Assembly: GCA_001897535.1 (NCBI GenBank)
Contig: MKTC01000007.1
Coordinates: 62,001-126,000 of the forward strand
Source: Bacteroidetes bacterium 37-13
GTDB taxonomy: Bacteria; Bacteroidota; Bacteroidia; Chitinophagales; LD1
DNA: 64,000 nt
Direction: 5' to 3'
The notes under the pieces are model-generated. The model was not told the origin of the DNA, ran no database searches, and was given only the letters and a program-made list of their open reading frames with translations. Position 1 is the stretch's first letter. Each line of letters opens with the position of its first letter. A program made the position numbers and the translations under genes. Positions 17,426 to 26,479 of the stretch are shown here, in pieces.

Positions 17426-18553
17426 ATGAAATACATTCAATATTCATTCGCATTATTTTGCACAGTTGCATTGCTTTCTTCTTGTAGCCAATCAAAGGCT
17501 AAAGGCGGCATGTGGCAAACAGGTCCGGTTTCGGTAGAAATAGCGGAAGTGCAACAAGAATTAGTAAGTGCAACGATAAATTATCCAGGCACTATTGTTG
17601 CTTTAAACGAAACAGAACTTCGTGCAGAAGTAAACGGTTACATCACCAATATTTTTGTGGCTGATGGCGCAACAGTGAGCAAAGGGCAAAAACTTTATGA
17701 AATAGATAGAGTGCGCTACCAAGCTGCGCGAGACCAAGCAAAAGCAAGTTTAGAAATTGCACAATCCAATTTAGATAAAGTGCAAAGAGATTTGAATCGC
17801 TACACTGCATTAGATGCTAAGCAAGCTATTGCAAAACAAATTGTAGATTACGCTCGCACCGATTTTAATAATGCAAAAGCGCAAGTAGATGCTGCAAAAG
17901 CAAGTTTGGTAACTGCCGAAACTAACTTACAGCGCTCCGTAATTTACGCACCATATTCCGGCACTATTGGCATTTCGATGGTTAGAAATGGGGCATTGGT
18001 AAATGCCGGTTCTACACTTTTAAATATTATTTCTTCTACCGAGCCAATTGCTGTCGATATTATGGTGAATGAAAAAGATATTCAGCAGTTTAGTAAGTTT
18101 CAAAAAGATGGAAATGTTCAGAAAGATTCTATTCTCTCTATTCAATTACCTAACGGTGAAGTGTATAACTATTTTGGAAAAGTAACTGCAATAGACCGTG
18201 CCGTAAACCAAAACACAGGAACAATTATGGTGCGAATTGCTTTTGAAAATCCGAAAGGCGATTTGCGCGTTGGAATGAACGTGAATGTTGGCGTACTGAA
18301 TAAAATTGCAACACCGCAAATTGTAATTCCTTACAAAGCTGTGATGGAACAATTAAATCAAACACTTGTTTACACAGTTTCTGATAGCAACACAGCCAAG
18401 CCACAGATGATAAAATTAGGTTTCAAATTAGGAGATAAAGTAGTGGTGGCTGAAGGATTAAAAGTAGGCGATAAAGTAATTACCGAAGGCATAATGGGAT
18501 TAAAACCTAATGCTCCAATAACTACTGAAAAACCTACCCAAGCAACCAAATAA
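17426..18553 (+). CDS. RND efflux periplasmic adaptor (membrane fusion protein), lipoprotein
   Basis: The 375-residue protein has a lipoprotein signal with the lipobox LSSC (Cys20). It then has the adaptor architecture: a lipoyl half-motif around ELRAEVNGYITNIFVADGATVSKGQKLYEID, a helical hairpin of about 60 residues, the second lipoyl half at VIYAPYSGTIGISMVRNGALV, a beta-barrel and a membrane-proximal domain. It should link the RND permease to the TolC-like channel across the periplasm. It is encoded 24 bases after tolC and 34 bases before the permease. It is AcrA-like in layout. Confidence 0.92.
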   Translation: MKYIQYSFALFCTVALLSSCSQSKAKGGMWQTGPVSVEIAEVQQELVSATINYPGTIVALNETELRAEVNGYITNIFVADGATVSKGQKLYEIDRVRYQAARDQAKASLEIAQSNLDKVQRDLNRYTALDAKQAIAKQIVDYARTDFNNAKAQVDAAKASLVTAETNLQRSVIYAPYSGTIGISMVRNGALVNAGSTLLNIISSTEPIAVDIMVNEKDIQQFSKFQKDGNVQKDSILSIQLPNGEVYNYFGKVTAIDRAVNQNTGTIMVRIAFENPKGDLRVGMNVNVGVLNKIATPQIVIPYKAVMEQLNQTLVYTVSDSNTAKPQMIKLGFKLGDKVVVAEGLKVGDKVITEGIMGLKPNAPITTEKPTQATK

Positions 18554-18587
18554 TTTTGTTGAAAAACGTAACGCATAATATCTATAA

Positions 18588-21500
18588 ATGATTTCAGAAA
18601 TATTTATCAAACGCCCGATTACAGCAATGGTTATTTCCATTCTGTTAGTGGTAGTTGGCATTATATGTATTAAAATTTCGCCCATAAGCCAATATCCCGA
18701 TATTACGCCACCAACTGTAACAGTAACCGCAACTTACACCGGTGCTGATGCCGTAACGGTGGAGCAAACGGTAACCACACTGCTGGAAAGCCAAATAAAC
18801 GGAACTCCGGGAATGACATATATGTCTTCCAACAGTACTTCTGATGGTCGCTCTTCAATTACTGTAACTTTTGATGTAGGAACTGATATTGATATTGCTG
18901 CCTTAGATGTGCAAAACAGAGTTGGCATTGCAGAACCATCGCTACCCGAAGCCGTAAGAAGACTTGGTGTTACTACGCGAAAAGCCAATAACGATGTGCT
19001 GATGTTGGTTGGCTTGGTTTCTCCAAATGGAACTTACGACCAAAATTTCTTGGGAAACTATGTAAACTTATATGTGCGTGATGCTTTGCTTCGTGTGCAA
19101 GGTGTGGGAGATGTAACCTCATTTTCGCAACCGTTTAGTATGCGGGTTTGGTTAGATGTAAATAAAATGAACCAACTCAACATTTCTCCTGCTGAAGTAA
19201 ACGCTGCAATAAGCGAACAAAATATAAGAATACCGGGAGGTTCAGTTGGTGCAAGTCCGCAATTTCATACTTCAGTATTTGAATATCCATTGTTATTAGA
19301 TGGCGACCTCAATCAAGTAGAGCAGTTTCAAAGTATAATTGTGCGAGCCGGAGATGACGGTTCAATCGTTTATTTAAAAGATGTTGCGCGTATTGAGTTG
19401 GGTCAATTTTCTTATTCCACCACGAATAGAGCAAATGGTCAAGTTTCTTCTATGATGATGATAAACCAAATGCCGGGTGGCAATGCGGTACAAACAGCAG
19501 ATGGAATTTACAAAGCTTTAGATGAATTAAAGAAAGATTTTCCGCACGATGTAGAATACATAGTAGCTTACGAAACAGTTTCGGTAGTAAAAGCTTCTAT
19601 AAATGCGGTATTACATACACTTTTGGAAGCTTTGTTGCTGGTAACTTTAGTAGTGTTTCTTTTTTTACAAAGTTGGCGCGCTACTTTAATTCCGGTATTG
19701 GCAATTCCGGTTTCAATTATTGCAACTTTTATATTCTTTATTCTCTTCGATTTTTCAATAAACAACTTAACCATGCTGGCGTTTGTGTTGGCAATTGGTA
19801 TAGTGGTTGATGATGCCATTGTGGTAGTAGAAGCCGTGCAAGAACACATTGATAGAGATGGCGTAGATGCGAAAGAGGCAACACGAAGAGCTATGAAAGA
19901 AATTACTGCTCCGGTTATTGCCATTGCCTTAATTTTAGCAGCGGTATTTATTCCTGTAGGCTTTGTTCCGGGAATGGTTGGGCGCTTGTATCAGCAGTTT
20001 GCCATTACAATTGCGGTGTCGGTGCTTATTTCCGCATTTGTAGCGCTGTCGCTCACTCCGGCTCTATGTTCTATCTTATTGCAGCCGAACAAAGTAAACG
20101 ATAAAAGTACCGGAATTTCAGCTTGGTTTTACAAGTTCAATAAATGGTTTGAACGCACTACACATAAGTATAGCAAAGGAGTGGTGTGGAGCATTAAGCG
20201 CGCACCAATGTTGCTCATTATGTTGGTGTGTTTGTATGTGGGAACAGGCTTTTTGTTTCAGCATAAATCATCGGGCTTTATTCCAACTGAAGATGGTGGA
20301 CAATTTTTAATGGGCGTGAATTTGCCTGAAGCTTCTTCTGCGGAAAGAACAAGTGAATTGATAAAACAAGTATCGGTTGAGTTGCGTAAGGAATTTCCGG
20401 AGATAAAAACGGTAACAGAAATTATTGGTTTGAATATTTTGAATCGTTCATTTAAATCAAGTGCAGGAACATTTTTTGTACAACTTTATCCGTGGGAACA
20501 AAGAACACGTACTTCGCAAGAAGTGGTTGATGCCATTAGTAAGAAATATGCCAATTCTAAAGAAGCTAAGTTTTTGGCAGTTACACCGCCTGCAATTCCG
20601 GGCTTAGGTGCTTCAGGTGGTTTTAGTATGCAGTTAATTGACTTAAAATCTGGAGATATTAAAAAATTTGAAGCTGTTGCCGGAAAGTTTTTAGCTGCCG
20701 TGAATCAACGTCCTGAAATTGGCATGGCATATACGCTCTTCAACAGCAAAACGCCAAACTATCAAATAACCTTAAACAGGGAATTGGCGAAGAAAATGAA
20801 CGTGCCTATTAGCACAGTTTACAGTACGCTCTCTACCTACATGGGCAGCAGCTATGTAAACGATTTTATTCGGTACGGCAGAAGTTTTAGAGTGGTAACG
20901 CAAGCTGATACTACTTACCGTATGGGAATTGACGATTTGAATAAATTATATGTAAAGAGTAACAGTGGAGAATCAATTCCACTGAGTGCTTTGTTGCAAT
21001 ATAAAATAGTTGAAAATCCTTCTATTGTGAACCACCTTAATATTTTTAGGTCTATTGATATTGGTGGTGGCGCAGCACCCGGTTATAGTTCCGGTGATGC
21101 ACTTAGAGCATTGGAAGAAGTAGCAGAACAAACACTACCGGAAGGTTACAAGTATGAATTTTCAGGTTTGTCGCTTCAAGAAAAATTATCGGGAAACACA
21201 ACGGTGATAATCTTCTCTCTCAGTATTTTGTTTGTATTCTTGCTATTGGCAGCTTTGTATGAAAGTTGGTCTGTGCCATTTTCGATTTTGCTTTCTGTGC
21301 CGTTAGGTGCTTTTGGCGCTATTTTAACGCTCACACTTTTACCTAAAATTGATAACAATGTTTTCGCACAAATTGGCTTAATTGCAATTATTGGCTTGGC
21401 TGCTAAAAATGCTATTTTAATTGTTGAATTTGCCAAAGAGCGTGTTGATGCCGGCATGAAACTGATGGACGCAACTATTGAAGCGGTGGAACTTCGTTTG

Positions 21501-21722
21501 CGCCCGATTATTATGACTTCATTAGCTTTTATTTTAGGAATAGTGCCACTTTTAAATGCAACAGGAGCAGGTGCTTTATCGCGTCAAACCATTGGCTGGA
21601 CAGTGTTTGGAGGTATGTTAGTTGCTACCGCCTTTGGTATTTTTATTGTGCCGGTATTGTTTGTAGTGATTACCAAATTCGCTTATGGCAAAAAGAAATT
21701 AAACGAACAGCAGAAGGATTAA
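18588..21722 (+). CDS. Efflux RND transporter permease subunit (HAE1/AcrB type)
   Basis: At 1,044 residues this is a full-length RND pump. It begins MISEIFIKRPITAMVISILL, the usual first transmembrane helix, and shows two large periplasmic loops and twelve membrane segments in two repeats. The proton-relay aspartate pair is in LAIGIVVDDAIVVVEAVQEH in the fourth helix, with a Lys in the tenth-helix region GLAAKNAILIVEFAKE. Length and motifs fit the hydrophobe/amphiphile exporter class, which moves drugs, bile salts or dyes out through the adaptor and TolC. It is the last gene of the operon and is followed by a strong terminator. Confidence 0.95.
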   Translation: MISEIFIKRPITAMVISILLVVVGIICIKISPISQYPDITPPTVTVTATYTGADAVTVEQTVTTLLESQINGTPGMTYMSSNSTSDGRSSITVTFDVGTDIDIAALDVQNRVGIAEPSLPEAVRRLGVTTRKANNDVLMLVGLVSPNGTYDQNFLGNYVNLYVRDALLRVQGVGDVTSFSQPFSMRVWLDVNKMNQLNISPAEVNAAISEQNIRIPGGSVGASPQFHTSVFEYPLLLDGDLNQVEQFQSIIVRAGDDGSIVYLKDVARIELGQFSYSTTNRANGQVSSMMMINQMPGGNAVQTADGIYKALDELKKDFPHDVEYIVAYETVSVVKASINAVLHTLLEALLLVTLVVFLFLQSWRATLIPVLAIPVSIIATFIFFILFDFSINNLTMLAFVLAIGIVVDDAIVVVEAVQEHIDRDGVDAKEATRRAMKEITAPVIAIALILAAVFIPVGFVPGMVGRLYQQFAITIAVSVLISAFVALSLTPALCSILLQPNKVNDKSTGISAWFYKFNKWFERTTHKYSKGVVWSIKRAPMLLIMLVCLYVGTGFLFQHKSSGFIPTEDGGQFLMGVNLPEASSAERTSELIKQVSVELRKEFPEIKTVTEIIGLNILNRSFKSSAGTFFVQLYPWEQRTRTSQEVVDAISKKYANSKEAKFLAVTPPAIPGLGASGGFSMQLIDLKSGDIKKFEAVAGKFLAAVNQRPEIGMAYTLFNSKTPNYQITLNRELAKKMNVPISTVYSTLSTYMGSSYVNDFIRYGRSFRVVTQADTTYRMGIDDLNKLYVKSNSGESIPLSALLQYKIVENPSIVNHLNIFRSIDIGGGAAPGYSSGDALRALEEVAEQTLPEGYKYEFSGLSLQEKLSGNTTVIIFSLSILFVFLLLAALYESWSVPFSILLSVPLGAFGAILTLTLLPKIDNNVFAQIGLIAIIGLAAKNAILIVEFAKERVDAGMKLMDATIEAVELRLRPIIMTSLAFILGIVPLLNATGAGALSRQTIGWTVFGGMLVATAFGIFIVPVLFVVITKFAYGKKKLNEQQKD

Positions 21723-21814
21723 GTTGAAACTTTTAATGGCAAATGCAACCAAAGATTGTTGCTTTTGGTCTTTAAAACAGATTTGGTCTTTATTGTTAAA
21801 CAGTTAGGTTTTGG

Positions 21815-21848
21815 TTCGGTAGAAGAAATCTCTACCGAATTTTTTTTA
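21815..21848 (+). terminator. Rho-independent terminator of the RND operon
   Basis: A perfect 9-bp stem (21815-21823 with 21831-21839) with a 7-base loop is followed by a long T run. It has no T run on the other strand, so it serves the plus-strand operon. Confidence 0.88.
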
Positions 21849-21861
21849 TTACAATGTGCTT

Positions 21862-23604
21862 CTAAATTTTTGCAATTGGAATTTCTTTTTCCTTCTGATA
21901 AACTAATAAAATAGTAAGCGAAACAACTGCGGCTATTGTAAGTAAAAGTGCTTCTTTCCATTCGTGGAAAATCAATTTGCCAAGCAGCATTAAAATGGCA
22001 TACACAAATACAGTAGCGCTAATCCAACTTATGAGTAATCGGAAATTGTTGTAGTTGTTCTTGCCTGATTTGTTTAAAAGTCCCCAGAAGCCAGTTGGTT
22101 GCACACGCTCGTAAAATGTGCGCAAGGTAAGTTCTGCTTCAGGTTTGGTTACAAATGTGGCTATAATCCAAGCTACTGTGGTGAAGCCTACGGTAACAAA
22201 AAAACTATCGGGAAACTCTAATCCAATAATGCGCGCTGTGCCATAAGCAAAAAACGGTGCTGCGGTTGCCACAATTTCGCTCCATGCGTTTATGCGCCAC
22301 CAATACCAACGTAGAATAAGCACCAATCCTAATCCTGCGCCACATTCAATCACAAAGCTCCAAGCATTTTCAATAGTTTTTAATTGTGTGGTAACTGCTA
22401 AGCCGAGAATCATGAGCACGATAGTTGCTATTCGCGAAGCAGAAACTAATTGTCTTTCTTCGGCAAGTGGAGCCATAAATCGTTTGTATAAATCGTTGAT
22501 TAAATATCCTGCTCCCCAATTTAATTGCGTGGAGATTGTACTCATATAAGCAGCAAAAAATGCAGCTAAAAGCAATCCTTTTAAGCCAGGAGGAAGAAAA
22601 TCGCGCATGGCAAGTACAAAGCCGAATTCTTTTTCGTTTGATGCTAATTGCGGATAAATTACCAATGCACTTAAACCTACTAATATCCAAGGCCAAGGAC
22701 GGAGTGCGTAGTGTGCTACTTGAAAAAACATGGTAGCCCAAACGGCATCTTTTTCAGTTTTGCAACTCATCATTCTTTGTGCCACATAGCCACCGCCACC
22801 AGGTTCTGCGCCAGGATACCAACTGCTCCACCACTGCACACCAATTCGGGCAAAGAATGCGCCAAGCCCAATGGTTAAAACCGTTCCGGTATTTTCACTT
22901 TCACCCAAGCTGGGTAAAAAATTAAGGCTGCCTTGTGGCAATTGGGTCTTTAAATTTTCTATGCCGCCAACCTGTGGACTATTTACTACCAAAATAGCAA
23001 GCACAATGCAACCTGCCATAGCAATTAAAAACTGAATAGCATCAGTTACCGCTACGCCCATCAAGCCGCTTGCCGCAGAATAAATGGCAACAAATGCCAT
23101 TGCCAAACCAACATATAAAAGCGATGAAAATTCAGAGATGTCAAACATGCCTTGTAAAATTTTCATCATGGCAAGGTTTACCCAGCCAATAATTATTACG
23201 TTCATAAATAAGCCTAAGTACACCGCTTTAAAACCGCGTAAGAAAGCTGCGGGTTTGCCGCCATAGCGCAATTCAATAAGCTCAGGCTCTGTGAGCACTC
23301 CGCTTCTTCGCCATAATTTGGCAAAGAAAAATGTTGTGAGCATGCCGCCAAGCAGCATATTCCACCAAAGCCAATTTCCTGAAATGCCGTTGTTACCAAC
23401 TATTCCCGCAACTAACAGTGGCGTATCTGCCGCAAAGGTGGTTGCTACCATGCTGGAGCCTGCAACCCACCACGATAGTTTTCTTCCGCCTAAGAAAAAT
23501 TCACTTAAACTTTTGCCCGCGTCTTTTGAAAATTTTAAACCAATTAAAATGGTGATTACAAAAAACAGCGCTACTACCGACCAGTCGAGAATTGTAAATT
23601 GCAT
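21862..23604 (-). CDS. Sodium:solute symporter family protein
   Basis: A 580-residue integral membrane protein with about 13-14 hydrophobic segments in the SSS (LeuT-fold) family. The first helix is LDWSVVALFFVITILIGLKF, followed by the characteristic SLSEFFLGGRKLSWWVAGSSMVATTFAADTP. That stretch carries the sodium-binding region of the family. Further conserved stretches are SAASGLMGVAVTDAIQF and AAFFAAYMSTISTQLNWGAGYLINDLY. It should move an unknown small solute inward with sodium. No catabolic genes lie beside it to hint at the substrate. It converges with the RND operon and diverges from the exonuclease gene. Confidence 0.88.
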   Translation of the reverse strand: MQFTILDWSVVALFFVITILIGLKFSKDAGKSLSEFFLGGRKLSWWVAGSSMVATTFAADTPLLVAGIVGNNGISGNWLWWNMLLGGMLTTFFFAKLWRRSGVLTEPELIELRYGGKPAAFLRGFKAVYLGLFMNVIIIGWVNLAMMKILQGMFDISEFSSLLYVGLAMAFVAIYSAASGLMGVAVTDAIQFLIAMAGCIVLAILVVNSPQVGGIENLKTQLPQGSLNFLPSLGESENTGTVLTIGLGAFFARIGVQWWSSWYPGAEPGGGGYVAQRMMSCKTEKDAVWATMFFQVAHYALRPWPWILVGLSALVIYPQLASNEKEFGFVLAMRDFLPPGLKGLLLAAFFAAYMSTISTQLNWGAGYLINDLYKRFMAPLAEERQLVSASRIATIVLMILGLAVTTQLKTIENAWSFVIECGAGLGLVLILRWYWWRINAWSEIVATAAPFFAYGTARIIGLEFPDSFFVTVGFTTVAWIIATFVTKPEAELTLRTFYERVQPTGFWGLLNKSGKNNYNNFRLLISWISATVFVYAILMLLGKLIFHEWKEALLLTIAAVVSLTILLVYQKEKEIPIAKI

Positions 23605-23722
23605 ATTGCTATTTATAATTTAAAAATGAAATTATTCTGAAACCTTGTAATACACTTTATCCACATTGGTTTTATGTTTTGATGAATAATTTACCACATT
23701 ATTGCATAAAATATATTAGAGC

Positions 23723-24508
23723 ATGAGCAATCAAGACCTTTTTTCTACTATGAAATTGAACTTAAAAAAGCCTTTGGTTTTTTTTGATATTGAAAGCACC
23801 GGAGTAGATGTGGCAAAGGATAGAATTATAGATTTATGTGTAATAAAAGTTTTTCCTGATGGAAAAGAAGAAACGCATAATTTTAGATTTAACCCTGGCA
23901 TTCCGATACCGCACGAAGCAAGTGCCATTCACGGAATTTACGATGAAGATGTAATAACTGAGCCATTTTTTAAAGATAGAGCAACAGAAGTTTTTGATTT
24001 GCTAAACGATTCGGATTTAGCCGGATTCAACAGCAATAAATTTGATTTGCCGCTCTTGCTCGAAGAGTTTATTCGCGTAGGTTTAGCGTTTAGTATTGAT
24101 AATAGAAGTTTGGTAGATATTCATAAAATTTATATGCAGTACGAAAAACGTAATCTTGAAAATGCGTATAGATTTTATTGTGGCAAAAAACTTGAAAATG
24201 CACATAGCGCAGAAGCTGATACACGTGCAACTTACGAAGTTTTGTTAGGACAACTTCAGCGATACAGCGATTTGCCGAATGATGTAATTGAACTACACCA
24301 AATTAGCAACGAAGAGCGTTTTATTGATAGCGGAAGAAGATTTGTTTATGAAAATGGTATTCCGGTTTTCAATTTTGGAAAGTATAAAGGTAGAGCTGTT
24401 TCGGAAGTGCTTAAACAAGATCCCGGTTATTACAATTGGATGATGAATGGTGATTTTGCCATGCACACTAAGCAGAAATTGAAAGAGCTAAAGCAGCAGG
24501 TGAAATAG
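23723..24508 (+). CDS. DnaQ-like 3'-5' exonuclease (DEDDh)
   Basis: The 261-residue protein has an exonuclease domain of the DNA polymerase III epsilon type. Exo I is FFDIESTGVD (Asp22, Glu24), Exo II is in LAGFNSNKFDLPLLLEEF, and Exo III is HSAEADTRAT, giving the DEDDh set. The last 60 residues hold a conserved tail (FNFGKYKGRAVSEVLKQDPGYYNWMM) that is frequently attached to such nucleases in Bacteroidota. It could act as a proofreading subunit or as a free repair or RNA-processing nuclease, and the sequence does not decide. It is transcribed alone, divergent from the symporter gene. Confidence 0.88.
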   Translation: MSNQDLFSTMKLNLKKPLVFFDIESTGVDVAKDRIIDLCVIKVFPDGKEETHNFRFNPGIPIPHEASAIHGIYDEDVITEPFFKDRATEVFDLLNDSDLAGFNSNKFDLPLLLEEFIRVGLAFSIDNRSLVDIHKIYMQYEKRNLENAYRFYCGKKLENAHSAEADTRATYEVLLGQLQRYSDLPNDVIELHQISNEERFIDSGRRFVYENGIPVFNFGKYKGRAVSEVLKQDPGYYNWMMNGDFAMHTKQKLKELKQQVK

Positions 24509-24669
24509 AATTTAAAATCAAGAACTTATTGGCTGGCTGTGAGCCGATAATTATAGGCTATGAGTATAATAGCAGTTATAGGTTGAAGATAAAATTCAAA
24601 AGTTATTGAAATTTCTGACTAAGCAACTTCCTTAAAAAAGAAAAAGCATAGTAGATTTTGGTTGGCTAC

Positions 24670-24987
24670 TTATGTTTTTTCAAAATAACTTAATATTTCT
24701 GCTATTTTCTTGAGCTGTGAAATTTGTAAGGAATAAAAAATTTCCTTTCCCTTTCGCTTGGTATAAACCACTCCCGCCTCGCGTAAAATACGCAATTGCT
24801 GTGAAGTAATTGATTGGTCTAAGTTGAGCACACTATAAATAGAATACACATTTACCGAATCATTCTCGTTAATAAAATTGAGAATTTTAAATCGGAGTGG
24901 ATGTGCTAATGCTCTTAAAATAGAACTTGCAATTTTTAAATCTTCATCAAAACCAATAGAGTTATTGAATGATGCTGTGTGTACCAT
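24670..24987 (-). CDS. ArsR-type winged-helix regulator (first of two)
   Basis: A 105-residue winged-helix protein. The family core is ASSILRALAHPLRFKILNFI followed by a recognition helix at DQSITSQQLRILREAGVVYTKRKGKEIFYSL. Typical ArsR/SmtB proteins bind DNA until a metal or other signal releases them. This protein has no cysteine, so the classic ELCVCDL arsenic or metal site is absent and its signal is unknown. A TACATTTG promoter box lies about 50 bases upstream. A similar regulator is encoded directly upstream on the same strand. Confidence 0.82.
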   Translation of the reverse strand: MVHTASFNNSIGFDEDLKIASSILRALAHPLRFKILNFINENDSVNVYSIYSVLNLDQSITSQQLRILREAGVVYTKRKGKEIFYSLQISQLKKIAEILSYFEKT

Positions 24988-25034
24988 AAAATACCGTTTG
25001 CTTAGTGTAAATAAAAAAACTATTTATTACATTT

Positions 25035-25055
25035 CAAATGTATATAAACGTATAT
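25035..25055 (-). promoter_or_regulatory. Candidate -7 box and dyad upstream of the first ArsR gene
   Basis: The minus strand reads TACATTTG at 25042-25035, a full -7 match. Just upstream, ATATA/TATAT arms (25042-25046 and 25051-25055) around AACG could be an autoregulatory operator. The dyad is weak. Confidence 0.35.
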
Positions 25056-25081
25056 TTTATTTATTAAACTTAAAAAACGGT

Positions 25082-25432
25082 TTAGCTTTTGGCAAGTTCG
25101 GCTGCCAATCCTGCAAGTTCTGCAATTTTAGCTTTGTTTATTTTGTAGTAAACGAATTTTCCATCGCGCTCGGTTACTACTACATTAGCTTTTCTAAGAA
25201 TGGCTAAATGCTGAGATGTTACTGATTGTTCTAAACGCAACTTTACATAAATTTCAGTTACAGTGATACGACCATTTTTCTCAATCAATTCAAGAATTTC
25301 TTTGCGCAGTTTGTGGTTCACGGCACGTAATGTAAGTACCGCTCTGCGTAAGATTTCGTAGCTCAATTTTATTGGTTCTGGTGAATTTGGGTCGGATAGT
25401 ACTAAAACTTCTTTTGCTAATCTAACACTCAT
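25082..25432 (-). CDS. ArsR-type winged-helix regulator (second of two)
   Basis: A 116-residue winged-helix protein of the ArsR class, related to its downstream neighbour. The core reads LRAVNHKLRKEILELIEKNG, with a recognition helix in EQSVTSQHLAILRKANVVVTERDGKFVYYKI. It also lacks cysteine, so a thiol-based metal site is unlikely. It has a well-formed promoter of its own (25454-25483). The two proteins share the SITSQQL/SVTSQHL recognition pattern, which hints that they bind related sites, but this is inference. No efflux or metal gene is beside them. Confidence 0.82.
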   Translation of the reverse strand: MSVRLAKEVLVLSDPNSPEPIKLSYEILRRAVLTLRAVNHKLRKEILELIEKNGRITVTEIYVKLRLEQSVTSQHLAILRKANVVVTERDGKFVYYKINKAKIAELAGLAAELAKS

Positions 25433-25453
25433 TATTTTAAATATTTAAGGCAG

Positions 25454-25483
25454 CAAATATAAGTTTTGGAGTAACAACTCAAA
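25454..25483 (-). promoter_or_regulatory. Promoter of the second ArsR gene
   Basis: On the minus strand TTTG (25483-25480), an 18-base spacer, and TATATTTG (25461-25454) match the Bacteroidota promoter well. The start codon is 22 bases downstream. Confidence 0.65.
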
Positions 25484-25579
25484 ATACATTTTAAATCTTT
25501 TTAATATTTTTCACATGTACGTTAAAAATATTTTATATTTTGAATGGTTTAGATTTAGCGCTACGCTTATGCTATTGCA

Positions 25580-26479
25580 CTAAATTTTAATCCAATTAGA
25601 ATATCCAAAAATTCCTCTGCCATTTAAGAATGTATTTTCCAAAAATGAGATGAAGCGATATTTTAATTTCTCATGCTTCATTTTTGGGCGGTTAAGTAGG
25701 GTTAATGGATTGTCTAATTCATTTTTCCAATAGAATTTTTGCATAAACTCTTGCATCACTTTTGGGTGCGAATTTTTAAAAATCGGAATTTTGTTCATGT
25801 TTCCAAAATTAAAATTTGCCAAGCGCTTTGCGTGCATGGCAGCTGAGCCTTCAATGCCGTGATACACAGAATCTTGTTCTTTCTTTTTAGATTGCATCAC
25901 TTCTGGTGGGCGCACCCAACCGTAATGATAAATGTGTGCTTCAATAGCTTTTACACGAAGTTTTTCTCCATTGGTTTTTCTAAAAGATTGTGCGTCTTTA
26001 TAGGAAACTATTTCGGCATTATTTCGCACAATTCTTATTTCGTTTCTGTACCAACCATGAAATGGTAAATAGTGATTGTAATCGCCCCAAAAATGGTAGT
26101 AGTTGAAAAGCAATCCATCTATATTTTTTTGTGGTAAGAATTCATTGCAAGCGGCTTGTATTATTGGTAAATCTTTCTCATGAATTACCTCATCGGCTTG
26201 AATGTAGAAGCACCAATCGCCTGTGCATTGCTGCAAAGCAAAAGTAGTTTCTTCGGCAAAAATTTTGCCTTCCACAAACGAAGATTCACTCCAAACCCTA
26301 TCAAAAATTTTCACTTTAGGTGAATTGAGTGATTCTATAATTTTGCGAGTGTTATCGCTGCTATCGCCAAGCGCCACAATAAATTCATCTACAATGGGTA
26401 AAAGCGAAGCAATACTTTCTTTTATAGGAAAGTAGTATTTCTCTGCATTGCGCACCATGGTGAAGCCGCTAATTTTCAT
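25580..26479 (-). CDS. Family 2-like glycosyltransferase
   Basis: A 299-residue GT-A-fold protein. It opens MKISGFTMVRNAEKYYFPIKESI, the usual NAExY start of this glycosyltransferase group. It contains GDSSDNTRKII and the metal-binding QADEVIHE in place of DxD. It would transfer a sugar from a nucleotide donor to an acceptor on the cytoplasmic side. It overlaps the IMPase-type phosphatase gene by four bases (ATGA), so it is the last gene of the heptose-like operon. Transfer of that operon's sugar product is inferred from context only. Confidence 0.85.
   Translation of the reverse strand: MKISGFTMVRNAEKYYFPIKESIASLLPIVDEFIVALGDSSDNTRKIIESLNSPKVKIFDRVWSESSFVEGKIFAEETTFALQQCTGDWCFYIQADEVIHEKDLPIIQAACNEFLPQKNIDGLLFNYYHFWGDYNHYLPFHGWYRNEIRIVRNNAEIVSYKDAQSFRKTNGEKLRVKAIEAHIYHYGWVRPPEVMQSKKKEQDSVYHGIEGSAAMHAKRLANFNFGNMNKIPIFKNSHPKVMQEFMQKFYWKNELDNPLTLLNRPKMKHEKLKYRFISFLENTFLNGRGIFGYSNWIKI

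Noticed and set aside
24526-24550. Hairpin after the exonuclease gene as a terminator
   Set aside because: A 9-bp stem with one wobble pair is present, but no T run follows on the plus strand.
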